Under the pieces are notes generated by a model that was given only the letters and a program-made list of their open reading frames with translations, was not told the origin of the DNA and did not search any database. A stretch of DNA of 10,812 nucleotides from Candidatus Melainabacteria bacterium (GTDB lineage Bacteria > Cyanobacteriota > Vampirovibrionia > LMEP-6097), in contig JAPPOW010000195.1 in assembly GCA_028817775.1 (NCBI GenBank), positions 1-10,812 of the forward strand, read 5' to 3'. Positions 6,168 to 10,812 of this stretch are shown piece after piece (position 1 is the stretch's first letter; each line of letters begins with the position of its first letter). Both the position numbers and the translations under genes were made by a program.

Positions 6168-6176
6168 AATCAAGGC

Positions 6177-6707
6177 TTAGTAGGTTCCATCATCAAACCT
6201 ATCTTTGCGAGGTTTTTCATGAGGTTTTTTGTCTTTTTTCTTTTTAGCCCTAAAGTGTTTATGCTCAGATCTTGGTTTGCCCGACCTTCTAGCACTACTT
6301 TTTCTTGAAGCATGCAATTCTGAATCACTAGTACTTCTCCTACGGTTTCGCTCATGTGAGTCGAGTGGTGGACTACTATGGAACTCTATAGAATACCTAG
6401 CTTTGTCGGCCCAAATAAAGAATCCATATTGCTTGTTTCTATCTTGTTCAGGACTAAAACGAACTTCGATCTTCACATCTCCATGATTATATTGAAGAGA
6501 CGTTGGCATTTGTAATTCTTGAAACTCACCATTAATAAAAAGCTCTATTTTTTGTGGACTAAAATATTCAACACGAAACTCAAGCTTACTATCATCTTGG
6601 GTGTCAGTAATAGTGAAACCATTACCACTTCGGTAGAAATTGGTAATAACTGGGGCTTGCGGAAGTCGCCCAAAACTCTTACCTGGCTTAATCACAGTAA
6701 GCTGCAT
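6177..6707 (-). CDS. Hypothetical protein with a highly basic C-terminal tail
   Basis: I do not recognise this 176-residue protein. Residues about 1-115 look like a compact beta-rich domain (alternating hydrophobic strands, for example KLEFRVEYF and KIELFINGEF, ending WADKARYSIEF). From about 118 to 176 the chain is almost all Arg, Lys, Ser, His and Asp, with a Lys-rich cluster near 155-168. It should be disordered and could bind nucleic acid or another polyanion. There is no signal peptide or membrane segment. A TTG directly before the ATG at 6707 is in frame, but the ATG fits the promoter better. The gene is divergent from rsmH, 44 bp apart, and stops 27 bp upstream of purH, which has its own promoter. 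Confidence 0.7.
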   Translation of the reverse strand: MQLTVIKPGKSFGRLPQAPVITNFYRSGNGFTITDTQDDSKLEFRVEYFSPQKIELFINGEFQELQMPTSLQYNHGDVKIEVRFSPEQDRNKQYGFFIWADKARYSIEFHSSPPLDSHERNRRRSTSDSELHASRKSSARRSGKPRSEHKHFRAKKKKDKKPHEKPRKDRFDDGTY

Positions 6708-6714
6708 CAAACTA

Positions 6715-6744
6715 ATGCTAGCAAGTGTTATGATAATACTTCAA
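6715..6744 (-). promoter_or_regulatory. Promoter of the 6177-6707 gene
   Basis: The minus strand shows TTGAAG (6739-6744), 18 bp, then TAGCAT (6715-6720) with the extended TGC directly before it. The -10 ends 7 bases before ATG 6707, which predicts a leaderless message. The -35 falls in the region in front of rsmH, so the two divergent promoters overlap. Confidence 0.5.
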
Positions 6745-6751
6745 GCCATAA

Positions 6752-7618
6752 ATGAAACTTAACCATATACCAATACTTGCTCAAGAAATAATTGAGGCGC
6801 TAGCAGCAGATCCTGAGAAAATCTTTGTCGATGGCACCACTGGCGGAGCTGGACACTCAGGCATGATTTTGGAAACTAAGCCAAAACACCTATATTCCTT
6901 TGATCAGGATCTAGAAGTTATCAAGCGACATCAGTCAACTGAGAATTGGACCTTGGTACACAGTAACTTCAGGCATATTTGGGATTACTGTAAAGAAAAT
7001 CAAATCAAAATCAATGGTGGTATTTTGCTTGATTTAGGTTTAAGTTCGATTCAATTAGATGACCCGCGGCGTGGTTTTAGTTTCCAGCAAGATTGTGTGC
7101 TTGATATGCGTATGGATCAAAGCCTTGAACTGACAGCTGCTAATGTGGTTAATCAGTATAGTGAGAAAGATCTAGCAGACCTAATCTATCAATATGGCGA
7201 AGAACGCAAATCCCGGCAGATAGCAACTGCCATTGTTAAAAATCGTCCCTTTGAGACTAGTGCTAAGTTAGCTGACCTGATCAAAATTATTTACGCCCGC
7301 GGCTCAAGTGGTAAGACTTTCCGTATTCATCCAGCCACTAGAACTTTTCAAGCGCTTAGAATTGAAGTTAACCAAGAACTTGCAGCACTAGAAGAGTTGC
7401 TAGAATTAGATTTTGAAGTCTTGCAGCCAGGAGCGGTGCTGGCAATTATTTCCTTCCATTCTCTAGAAGACCGCCTAGTCAAAAATAGCTTCAAGAAATA
7501 TGCTGCAGAGGGCAAGCTAGAGCTAATCTGCAAAAAGCCAATTACAGCAGGGGAAATAGAGCTTGAAAACAATCCTCGCTCGCGAAGTGCCAAACTTCGC
7601 CTAGCCAGGGTAAAATAA
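6752..7618 (+). CDS. rsmH: 16S rRNA (cytosine-1402-N4)-methyltransferase RsmH
   Basis: Methylates N4 of C1402 in the ribosomal P site using S-adenosylmethionine. 288 residues, slightly shorter than the E. coli protein (313). Family motifs in order: HIPILAQEI at the N-terminus, the SAM loop DGTTGGAGHS (27-36), LLDLGLSSIQLDDPRRGFSF (92-111), LDMRMD (117-122), YGEERKSRQIA (148-158), the helical-insert signature IHPATRTFQALRIEVNQEL (192-210), ISFHSLEDRLVK (233-244) and the C-terminal NPRSRSAKLR. All are intact. It is followed after 5 bases by an ftsL-like gene, the standard dcw cluster order, but mraZ is missing in front. No Shine-Dalgarno site; a GATAAT-like -10 at 6732-6737 is possible. Confidence 0.97.
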   Translation: MKLNHIPILAQEIIEALAADPEKIFVDGTTGGAGHSGMILETKPKHLYSFDQDLEVIKRHQSTENWTLVHSNFRHIWDYCKENQIKINGGILLDLGLSSIQLDDPRRGFSFQQDCVLDMRMDQSLELTAANVVNQYSEKDLADLIYQYGEERKSRQIATAIVKNRPFETSAKLADLIKIIYARGSSGKTFRIHPATRTFQALRIEVNQELAALEELLELDFEVLQPGAVLAIISFHSLEDRLVKNSFKKYAAEGKLELICKKPITAGEIELENNPRSRSAKLRLARVK

Positions 7619-7623
7619 TTATA

Positions 7624-7962
7624 GTGAGAGCTCAGAAAAAAGAACTACTTATAGTTATTGCTCTGTCCATGTTTGGACTTGTGTTTTTCTTCTCGAGTGC
7701 TGATATTTTTTTTGAAGTTAGTAATTCAAAGCTTGAAGCAGATATAGATCAATTCTCAGAGGAGAAAGAAAATCTACGTGCAAAATATTTATCGCGCATT
7801 GCACTGGCTAAACTTGATCGCAGAGCGAGTAAATTGAAGATGCAACATGCTGATGCTAGTACTAGCTATACCGTTTCAAAAGCTGAAAGCAAAGAAGAGC
7901 AACATAGACTCGGGCAAAAAGTTAAAACCGAAAGTTTAACCACTATAGTCTCTGGGTATTAG
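7624..7962 (+). CDS. ftsL: FtsL-like cell division protein
   Basis: 112 residues with the FtsL layout: a short basic cytoplasmic tail (MRAQKK), one membrane segment (about 7-24), then a periplasmic coiled coil (about 33-75, heptad-like with Lys and Glu), and a polar C-terminal tail. FtsL joins FtsB and FtsQ to activate septal FtsI/FtsW. The call rests on topology and on its place directly after rsmH, since FtsL sequences are poorly conserved. The RRASKLKM segment resembles the A..LGM stretch of many FtsL proteins. The start is GTG, 5 bases after the rsmH stop, with only a weak AGGG upstream. Its TAG stop lies inside the terminal repeat of the element at 7959-8080. The expected next gene, ftsI, is absent. 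Confidence 0.6.
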   Translation: MRAQKKELLIVIALSMFGLVFFFSSADIFFEVSNSKLEADIDQFSEEKENLRAKYLSRIALAKLDRRASKLKMQHADASTSYTVSKAESKEEQHRLGQKVKTESLTTIVSGY

Positions 7963-8080
7963 CCAGAGTAGAAAGCTCCCAGATGCAAGGCATGTGAAGC
8001 CTTGAAAAGGCGCGTTCGAAGTGGGCTGTAGCCCATGAGAACTCACATAACACAGCAGATGGGACTTTATACCTGGCTAA
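7959..8080. repeat. Palindromic intergenic element (element A)
   Basis: A 122-bp segment with imperfect terminal inverted repeats: the left begins TTAGCCAG, the right ends CTGGCTAA, and pairing continues with gaps over about 22 bp. It contains the hairpin TGGGC-TGTA-GCCCA (8022-8035) and a CAAGGC...GCCTTG stem (7986-8004). The core 8017-8063 aligns without gaps to 8999-9045 in element B at about 70 percent identity. It occupies the whole gap between the convergent ftsL-like gene and ssb and contains both stop codons. As RNA it could terminate from either side. Confidence 0.65.
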
Positions 8081-8499
8081 AAGGGTACTTCTTCGCTTGA
8101 TGTTGCATCCATCTCAGAGCCAGCAGTACTAGTCTCTGGAGTAGAGTATGGATCTTCCATTTCTACAGATGCACCAGTAGTTAGTGAAGACATCAAACTA
8201 ACTTTGTTAGCTTCAACAGTTAGTAAACGAACAAGTTTACCTTCATTAGTATTGAATTGATCAATTTGCAAACGACCGTTGACCACGACACGAGTGCCAG
8301 GAGTCAATTGAGAAGCAAGTTCTGCATTGCTATCACCCCATAGTGTAACTTTCACTGGGTATGATTTTTCTTCCTTGGCTCTGCCGTCGTAACGCAAAAC
8401 TGACATTGTAAAGTTAGTGACAGTATTGCCATTCGGTGTTGTTTTAGTTTCTGCAGCTTTCTTGACTGTGCCAGAAAGCGTTGCTTGTGATAAAGACAT
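8077..8499 (-). CDS. ssb: Single-stranded DNA-binding protein SSB
   Basis: Binds single-stranded DNA as an OB-fold oligomer and recruits replication and repair proteins through its C-terminal tip. 140 residues. OB domain about 1-102, with ATLSGTV at the start, the NFTMSVLRY strand, KVTLWGDSNAELASQL and GTRVVVNGRLQID. An acidic, disordered linker (about 108-134) leads to the tip EEVPF, the expected equivalent of DDIPF. The start is well supported by AAGGAGT 5-6 bases before the ATG, the best ribosome-binding site in the window. It is the second gene after rpsF (35-bp gap). The usual third gene, rpsR, is not here; a palindromic element follows at once and supplies the stop codon. Confidence 0.95.
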   Translation of the reverse strand: MSLSQATLSGTVKKAAETKTTPNGNTVTNFTMSVLRYDGRAKEEKSYPVKVTLWGDSNAELASQLTPGTRVVVNGRLQIDQFNTNEGKLVRLLTVEANKVSLMSSLTTGASVEMEDPYSTPETSTAGSEMDATSSEEVPF

Positions 8500-8503
8500 A
8501 ATT

Positions 8504-8510
8504 ACTCCTT
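8504..8510 (-). promoter_or_regulatory. Shine-Dalgarno site of ssb
   Basis: AAGGAGT on the minus strand, about 5 bases from the ssb ATG. It matters because it shows that this genome uses SD-led initiation for an internal operon gene, while the first genes of transcripts lack such sites. Confidence 0.8.
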
Positions 8511-8534
8511 TGGTTTCCCCCTCTACAAGATTAG

Positions 8535-8828
8535 TTAAGCAGCTGCTTGTAAAGCAAAAAACTCAAATCTAAGCACTTGACCAATCAAGTTCAAATTACG
8601 TTTGATTTCAACTAACTTACTTGGATCAGCTTCAACTTCAAGTGTGACTTGATAAGTTTCACGACGCTTGTTGATTTGGTATGCAAGTCTAAGACTTTGT
8701 CCTTGATGTGATTTAACAATGCTAGCACCATATTTATTAAGTACAGCCTCAACTTCACGGACAATTTTCTGTGCCGCAGCTTCATCTTTCTTCGCTTCAA
8801 GTATTAAAAACAGTTCGTAATTTCTCAT
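8535..8828 (-). CDS. rpsF: 30S ribosomal protein S6
   Basis: Small-subunit protein that binds 16S rRNA together with S18. 97 residues, complete. It starts with the family signature MRNYELFLIL. The ferredoxin-like fold is visible as alternating strands and helices: KIVREVEAVLNKYGASIVKSHQGQ, then RLAYQINKRRETYQVTLEVEA and a final LIGQVLRFEFF. It is the first gene of a two-gene operon with ssb, the order known from many bacteria. There is no Shine-Dalgarno site before the ATG, and a -10 box ends 9 bases upstream. Neighbouring element B lies on its upstream side, about 50 bp away. Confidence 0.95.
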   Translation of the reverse strand: MRNYELFLILEAKKDEAAAQKIVREVEAVLNKYGASIVKSHQGQSLRLAYQINKRRETYQVTLEVEADPSKLVEIKRNLNLIGQVLRFEFFALQAAA

Positions 8829-8837
8829 AGGCAGTTA

Positions 8838-8867
8838 ATTATATTAATAATGACCTACAAATTGCAA
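8838..8867 (-). promoter_or_regulatory. Promoter of the rpsF-ssb operon
   Basis: The minus strand shows TTGCAA (8862-8867), an 18-bp spacer and a perfect TATAAT (8838-8843). The -10 ends 9 bases before the rpsF ATG, so the message should start within about 0-3 nt of it. This is the clearest two-box promoter in the window. Confidence 0.7.
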
Positions 8868-8875
8868 GCCCCTAA

Positions 8876-8900
8876 AGGGTCGTATATGGACATTGGACAT
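8876..8900. repeat. Left arm of a 25-bp perfect inverted repeat
   Basis: Exact reverse complement of 9092-9116. The arms lie 191 bp apart and enclose element B. The right arm includes the mtnP start codon and its first six codons, so this left arm is an inverted copy of that gene start. It lacks the TAGAAT box that precedes the right arm. Confidence 0.85.
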
Positions 8901-8920
8901 TTCAGTGTATGACGTATTAA

Positions 8921-9061
8921 GAACCTGTCTTGAAAGTTCAAAAACAAGGCTTCCGAGTACCAATATCGTTTAATTTGAAGGTTTTAGCTAAATACATCCG
9001 AAGTTTGCTATAGCAAATGAGGACGAGCATAACGCAGTTATTGGGCTTGCAAGACAGGTTC
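8921..9061. mobile_element. MITE-like element B with terminal inverted repeats
   Basis: 141 bp with perfect 12-bp terminal inverted repeats (GAACCTGTCTTG and CAAGACAGGTTC) flanked on both sides by TAA, a possible 3-bp target duplication. It has no coding capacity. It contains the hairpin TTTGC-TATA-GCAAA (9004-9017) and a core that aligns to element A. The end sequence and a TNA-type duplication recall some IS5-family ends; this is a recollection, not a search result. It lies between divergent rpsF and mtnP, nested inside the 25-bp inverted repeat. Confidence 0.65.
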
Positions 9062-9085
9062 TAAGCGAAATTTGGGGGGATAGGT

Positions 9086-9091
9086 TAGAAT
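9086..9091 (+). promoter_or_regulatory. -10 box of mtnP
   Basis: TAGAAT ends 7 bases before the ATG at 9099. A GGGGGGAT stretch at 9073-9081 is too far away (about 18 bases) for a Shine-Dalgarno site and would be upstream of the transcript start. An out-of-frame ATG at 9092 lies between the box and the start. Confidence 0.5.
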
Positions 9092-9116
9092 ATGTCCAAT
9101 GTCCATATACGACCCT
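9092..9116. repeat. Right arm of the 25-bp inverted repeat, covering the mtnP start
   Basis: Pairs perfectly with 8876-8900. If a transcript ever reads through from upstream, the mtnP start codon would be buried in a 25-bp stem; the leaderless message predicted here would escape this. Confidence 0.85.
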
Positions 9117-9938
9117 AAAGCAGATATCGGAATTTTTGGCGGATCAGGTCTTTACTCATTCCTTGAAAACGTGGAGGAAGCTACAGTGGAAACCCCCTAT
9201 GGGTCTCCATCTGACAGTATTTTCCTAGGTGAGCACGCTGGTAAGAAAATAGCATTTCTACCAAGACATGACCGTCAGCATCGAATCCCACCACACAAGA
9301 TTAACTACAGAGCTAATGTTTGGGCTTTCAAGGAATTGGGTTGCTCTTCAGTGATTTGTCCTTGTGCTGCGGGCTCGCTACAGACCGAATACAAACCTGG
9401 AGATTTTGCCATAGCTGATCAGTGGGTCGACCGCACCAAAGCTCGCGAGGACACTTTTTTTGATGGACCAATAGCGACACATGTTAGTCCAGCAGAGCCT
9501 TACACTCCAGAATTACGTCAGTTTGCCATTGAAGCAGCTCGCCAAAACGATATCCCCGTCCATGACGGTGGCACTGTAGTTGTGATTAATGGTCCGCGCT
9601 TCTCTTCTAAAGCTGAGTCAGAATGGTTCCACAAAATGGGCTGGCAAATTATCAATATGACTCAGTACCCAGAAGCTCACCTGGTACGTGAAGCAGGTAT
9701 GGCATGTGTCAATATTTCCCTAATCACCGATTATGATTCAGGGGCTCATTCTGGTACTGAACCGGTCAGCCACGCTGAAGTGATTAAGGTATTTGGGCAG
9801 AATATTGAGAATCTGCGCAAATTACTTTTCTCTCTGATTGAAAAAATCCCTGCTGGGAGTTTTATGGTGCTGATAAAGTGCTTGAAAATAGTAGGTTTTA
9901 ATGAAAGTTGTAGCAGTAATCCCAGCTCGTTATGCTAG
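9099..9938 (+). CDS. mtnP: S-methyl-5'-thioadenosine phosphorylase (MTAP family)
   Basis: Splits methylthioadenosine with phosphate into adenine and methylthioribose-1-phosphate (purine and methionine salvage). Motifs: IGIFGGSGLY (10-19), LPRHDRQHRIPPHKINYRAN (54-73; the usual Gly of PRHG is Asp), CAAGSLQ (89-95), DGPIATHVS, VVINGPRFSSKAES (161-174), NMTQYPEAHLVREAGM (186-201) and LITDYDSGAH. These fit MTAP and the closely related MTI/purine phosphorylases; exact substrate is inferred. The frame as read runs to 9938, 38 bp into kdsB, with an odd tail after residue 250. One extra base in the A6 run at 9841-9846 would instead give 267 residues ending at TAA 9899-9901, overlapping the kdsB ATG. 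The last part is therefore doubtful. Confidence 0.88.
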   Translation: MSIYDPKADIGIFGGSGLYSFLENVEEATVETPYGSPSDSIFLGEHAGKKIAFLPRHDRQHRIPPHKINYRANVWAFKELGCSSVICPCAAGSLQTEYKPGDFAIADQWVDRTKAREDTFFDGPIATHVSPAEPYTPELRQFAIEAARQNDIPVHDGGTVVVINGPRFSSKAESEWFHKMGWQIINMTQYPEAHLVREAGMACVNISLITDYDSGAHSGTEPVSHAEVIKVFGQNIENLRKLLFSLIEKIPAGSFMVLIKCLKIVGFNESCSSNPSSLC

Positions 9939-10632
9939 CACTCGTCTTGAGTGCAAGCTACTGCTAGACCTCAATGGCAAATCAGTCTTGCAAAGAACTT
10001 ATGAACAAGCTTGTAAAGCTAAACATCTGGAGCAAATAATTATTGCTACTGATGACGAGCGGATTTTGGAGCATGCTCGCAGTTTTGGAGCGCTAGCTGA
10101 AATGACTTCTAAGGATCATAAATCTGGTTCTGATCGAATTGCTGAGCTAGCTAGCAAAAACCAGGACTGGCAGATCATTGTTAATGTCCAGGGTGATGAA
10201 CCGATGATCAATCCTGCTGACATTGATAAGGCAATTGAACCATTTTTGCATGATCCACATTGCCAAATGACTAGTCTTTATCATTGCATCAGCGATACTG
10301 ACGAAGTTAATAATCCTAATAATGTTAAAGTCATTACCGATGCCAATAATATGGCTATGTATTTCAGTCGCAGTGTCATCCCCATGGATAGGTCTGCTAA
10401 TAAGCAGCTTGAATACAAAAAACATATTGGTCTTTATGCATATCGGCGAGAAACTTTATTACAAATTGCCTCATTCTCTCAAACTGAACTAGAGTGCAGC
10501 GAAAAATTAGAACAATTACGCGCCCTAGAAAATGGTATTCAAATCAAAATGCTGGAAGTGGAATCGGCGCCAATTGGTATTGACACCCGGGAAGATTATG
10601 ATAGAGCCCTAGCTCAAATTATAAAATCTTAA
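9901..10632 (+). CDS. kdsB: 3-deoxy-manno-octulosonate cytidylyltransferase
   Basis: Activates Kdo with CTP to CMP-Kdo, the donor for the inner core of lipopolysaccharide; cytosolic. 243 residues, normal length. Motifs: VIPARYASTRL (6-16), ATDDERI (49-55), DHKSGSDRIAE (72-82), NVQGDEPMI (95-103), HIGLYAYRRETL and EKLEQLRALENG near the C-terminus, and GIDTREDYDRA at the end. The nucleotide loop reads RLECKLL where RLPGKPL is usual, so both the Pro-Gly and the second Pro are replaced. The start ATG overlaps a TAA in the shifted mtnP frame (TAATG), typical of coupled genes, and a weak AGTAGG lies upstream. It implies a Kdo-containing outer membrane. Confidence 0.95.
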   Translation: MKVVAVIPARYASTRLECKLLLDLNGKSVLQRTYEQACKAKHLEQIIIATDDERILEHARSFGALAEMTSKDHKSGSDRIAELASKNQDWQIIVNVQGDEPMINPADIDKAIEPFLHDPHCQMTSLYHCISDTDEVNNPNNVKVITDANNMAMYFSRSVIPMDRSANKQLEYKKHIGLYAYRRETLLQIASFSQTELECSEKLEQLRALENGIQIKMLEVESAPIGIDTREDYDRALAQIIKS

Positions 10633-10646
10633 CTTAAGCACCATGG

Positions 10647-10652
10647 TAAGAT
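10647..10652 (+). promoter_or_regulatory. Extended -10 box of the gene at the right edge
   Basis: TAAGAT preceded by TGG (extended -10 form), ending 8 bases before GTG 10661. A GCACCA/TGGTGC inverted repeat (10638-10643, 10659-10664) frames it and includes the start codon. Confidence 0.4.
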
Positions 10653-10660
10653 AAATACTG

Positions 10661-10812
10661 GTGCGTCCAGAGTTAACAGAGCCAGGTAAATTTTTTATCT
10701 ATGCTGATACCAGAGACTCTCTTGAAAATGGGACTCTCTCACTTGCTGACTTTCTTGATTTTTTAATCAAGACTGAATTTAAATCTTTAATTAGAGAAGA
10801 TTATGAGCTTGA
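10661..10812 (+). CDS. Partial CDS, 5' end of an unrecognised protein
   Basis: An open frame of 50 codons from GTG 10661 runs off the window edge. The frame has a stop three codons before the GTG (TAA at 10652-10654), leaving GTG or the CTG just before it as the only early starts. The peptide begins MRPELTEPGKFFIYADTR and continues hydrophilic, with an ADFLDFLIKTEFKSLI stretch that should be helical. No family recognised. Support comes from a -10 box 8 bases upstream and the unbroken frame. It could be a pseudogene or run on in kdsB's operon. Confidence 0.55.
   Translation, partial: MRPELTEPGKFFIYADTRDSLENGTLSLADFLDFLIKTEFKSLIREDYEL

Noticed and set aside
6149..6173. Longer purH start at 6173
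   Set aside because: The added eight residues are not family-like and the region contains the extended -10 box; ATG 6149 starts at the conserved first strand.
8841..9098. Riboswitch or leader peptide upstream of mtnP
   Set aside because: The gap is explained by the rpsF promoter, the 25-bp inverted repeat and element B, and the mtnP -10 box is only 7 bases before its start; no known SAM- or purine-riboswitch core is visible by eye.

Overview
This is a chromosomal window of moderate to low GC from a Gram-negative-type, apparently flagellated bacterium. The evidence is kdsB (CMP-Kdo synthesis, hence an LPS-type outer membrane) and fliG (flagellar rotor). The gene mix, the AT-rich small-operon style and the promoter layout would fit a non-photosynthetic cyanobacterial relative (Melainabacteria/Vampirovibrionia) or a similar uncultured lineage. 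That placement is inference, with low confidence.

Layout. 1-430: an unrecognised acidic protein on +. 458-935: a minus-strand tRNA-Tyr unit with promoter, leader hairpin, three perfect 93-bp tandem repeats that carry the 5' half of tRNA-Tyr, the intact tRNA-Tyr(GUA), an intrinsic terminator, and a stray 25-nt copy of the tRNA anticodon/variable-arm segment. 996-2030: fliG on -, divergent from a YibE/F-family membrane protein (2131-3177, +). 3181-3315 and 4432-4564: two copies of a MITE-like palindromic repeat flanking a histidine phosphatase (3331-3987) and a small unknown gene (4075-4425). 4575-6149: purH on -, preceded by an unknown protein with a very basic tail (6177-6707, -). 6752-7962: rsmH and an ftsL-like gene on +, a remnant of the dcw (division and cell wall) order. 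7959-8080: a palindromic element holding the stop codons of both convergent genes around it. 8077-8828: rpsF-ssb operon on -. 8876-9116: a nested inverted-repeat element. 9099-10632: mtnP-like nucleoside phosphorylase and kdsB on +. 10661-end: the start of a further gene.

Gene cooperation. Mostly these are unlinked housekeeping functions: purine synthesis and salvage (purH, mtnP), translation and replication (rsmH, rpsF, tRNA-Tyr, ssb), envelope (ftsL-like, kdsB) and motility (fliG). Only rsmH-ftsL, rpsF-ssb and mtnP-kdsB look like operons.

Three things stand out. (1) The tRNA-Tyr locus carries three T-arm-less tRNA-like repeats inside its presumed transcript. (2) At least seven first-in-transcript genes have a -10 box 6-9 nt before the start codon with no Shine-Dalgarno sequence, which predicts leaderless or near-leaderless mRNAs, while the internal gene ssb has a strong Shine-Dalgarno site. 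(3) Short structured repeats sit in several intergenic gaps. Two of them share a core hairpin with compensatory base changes.
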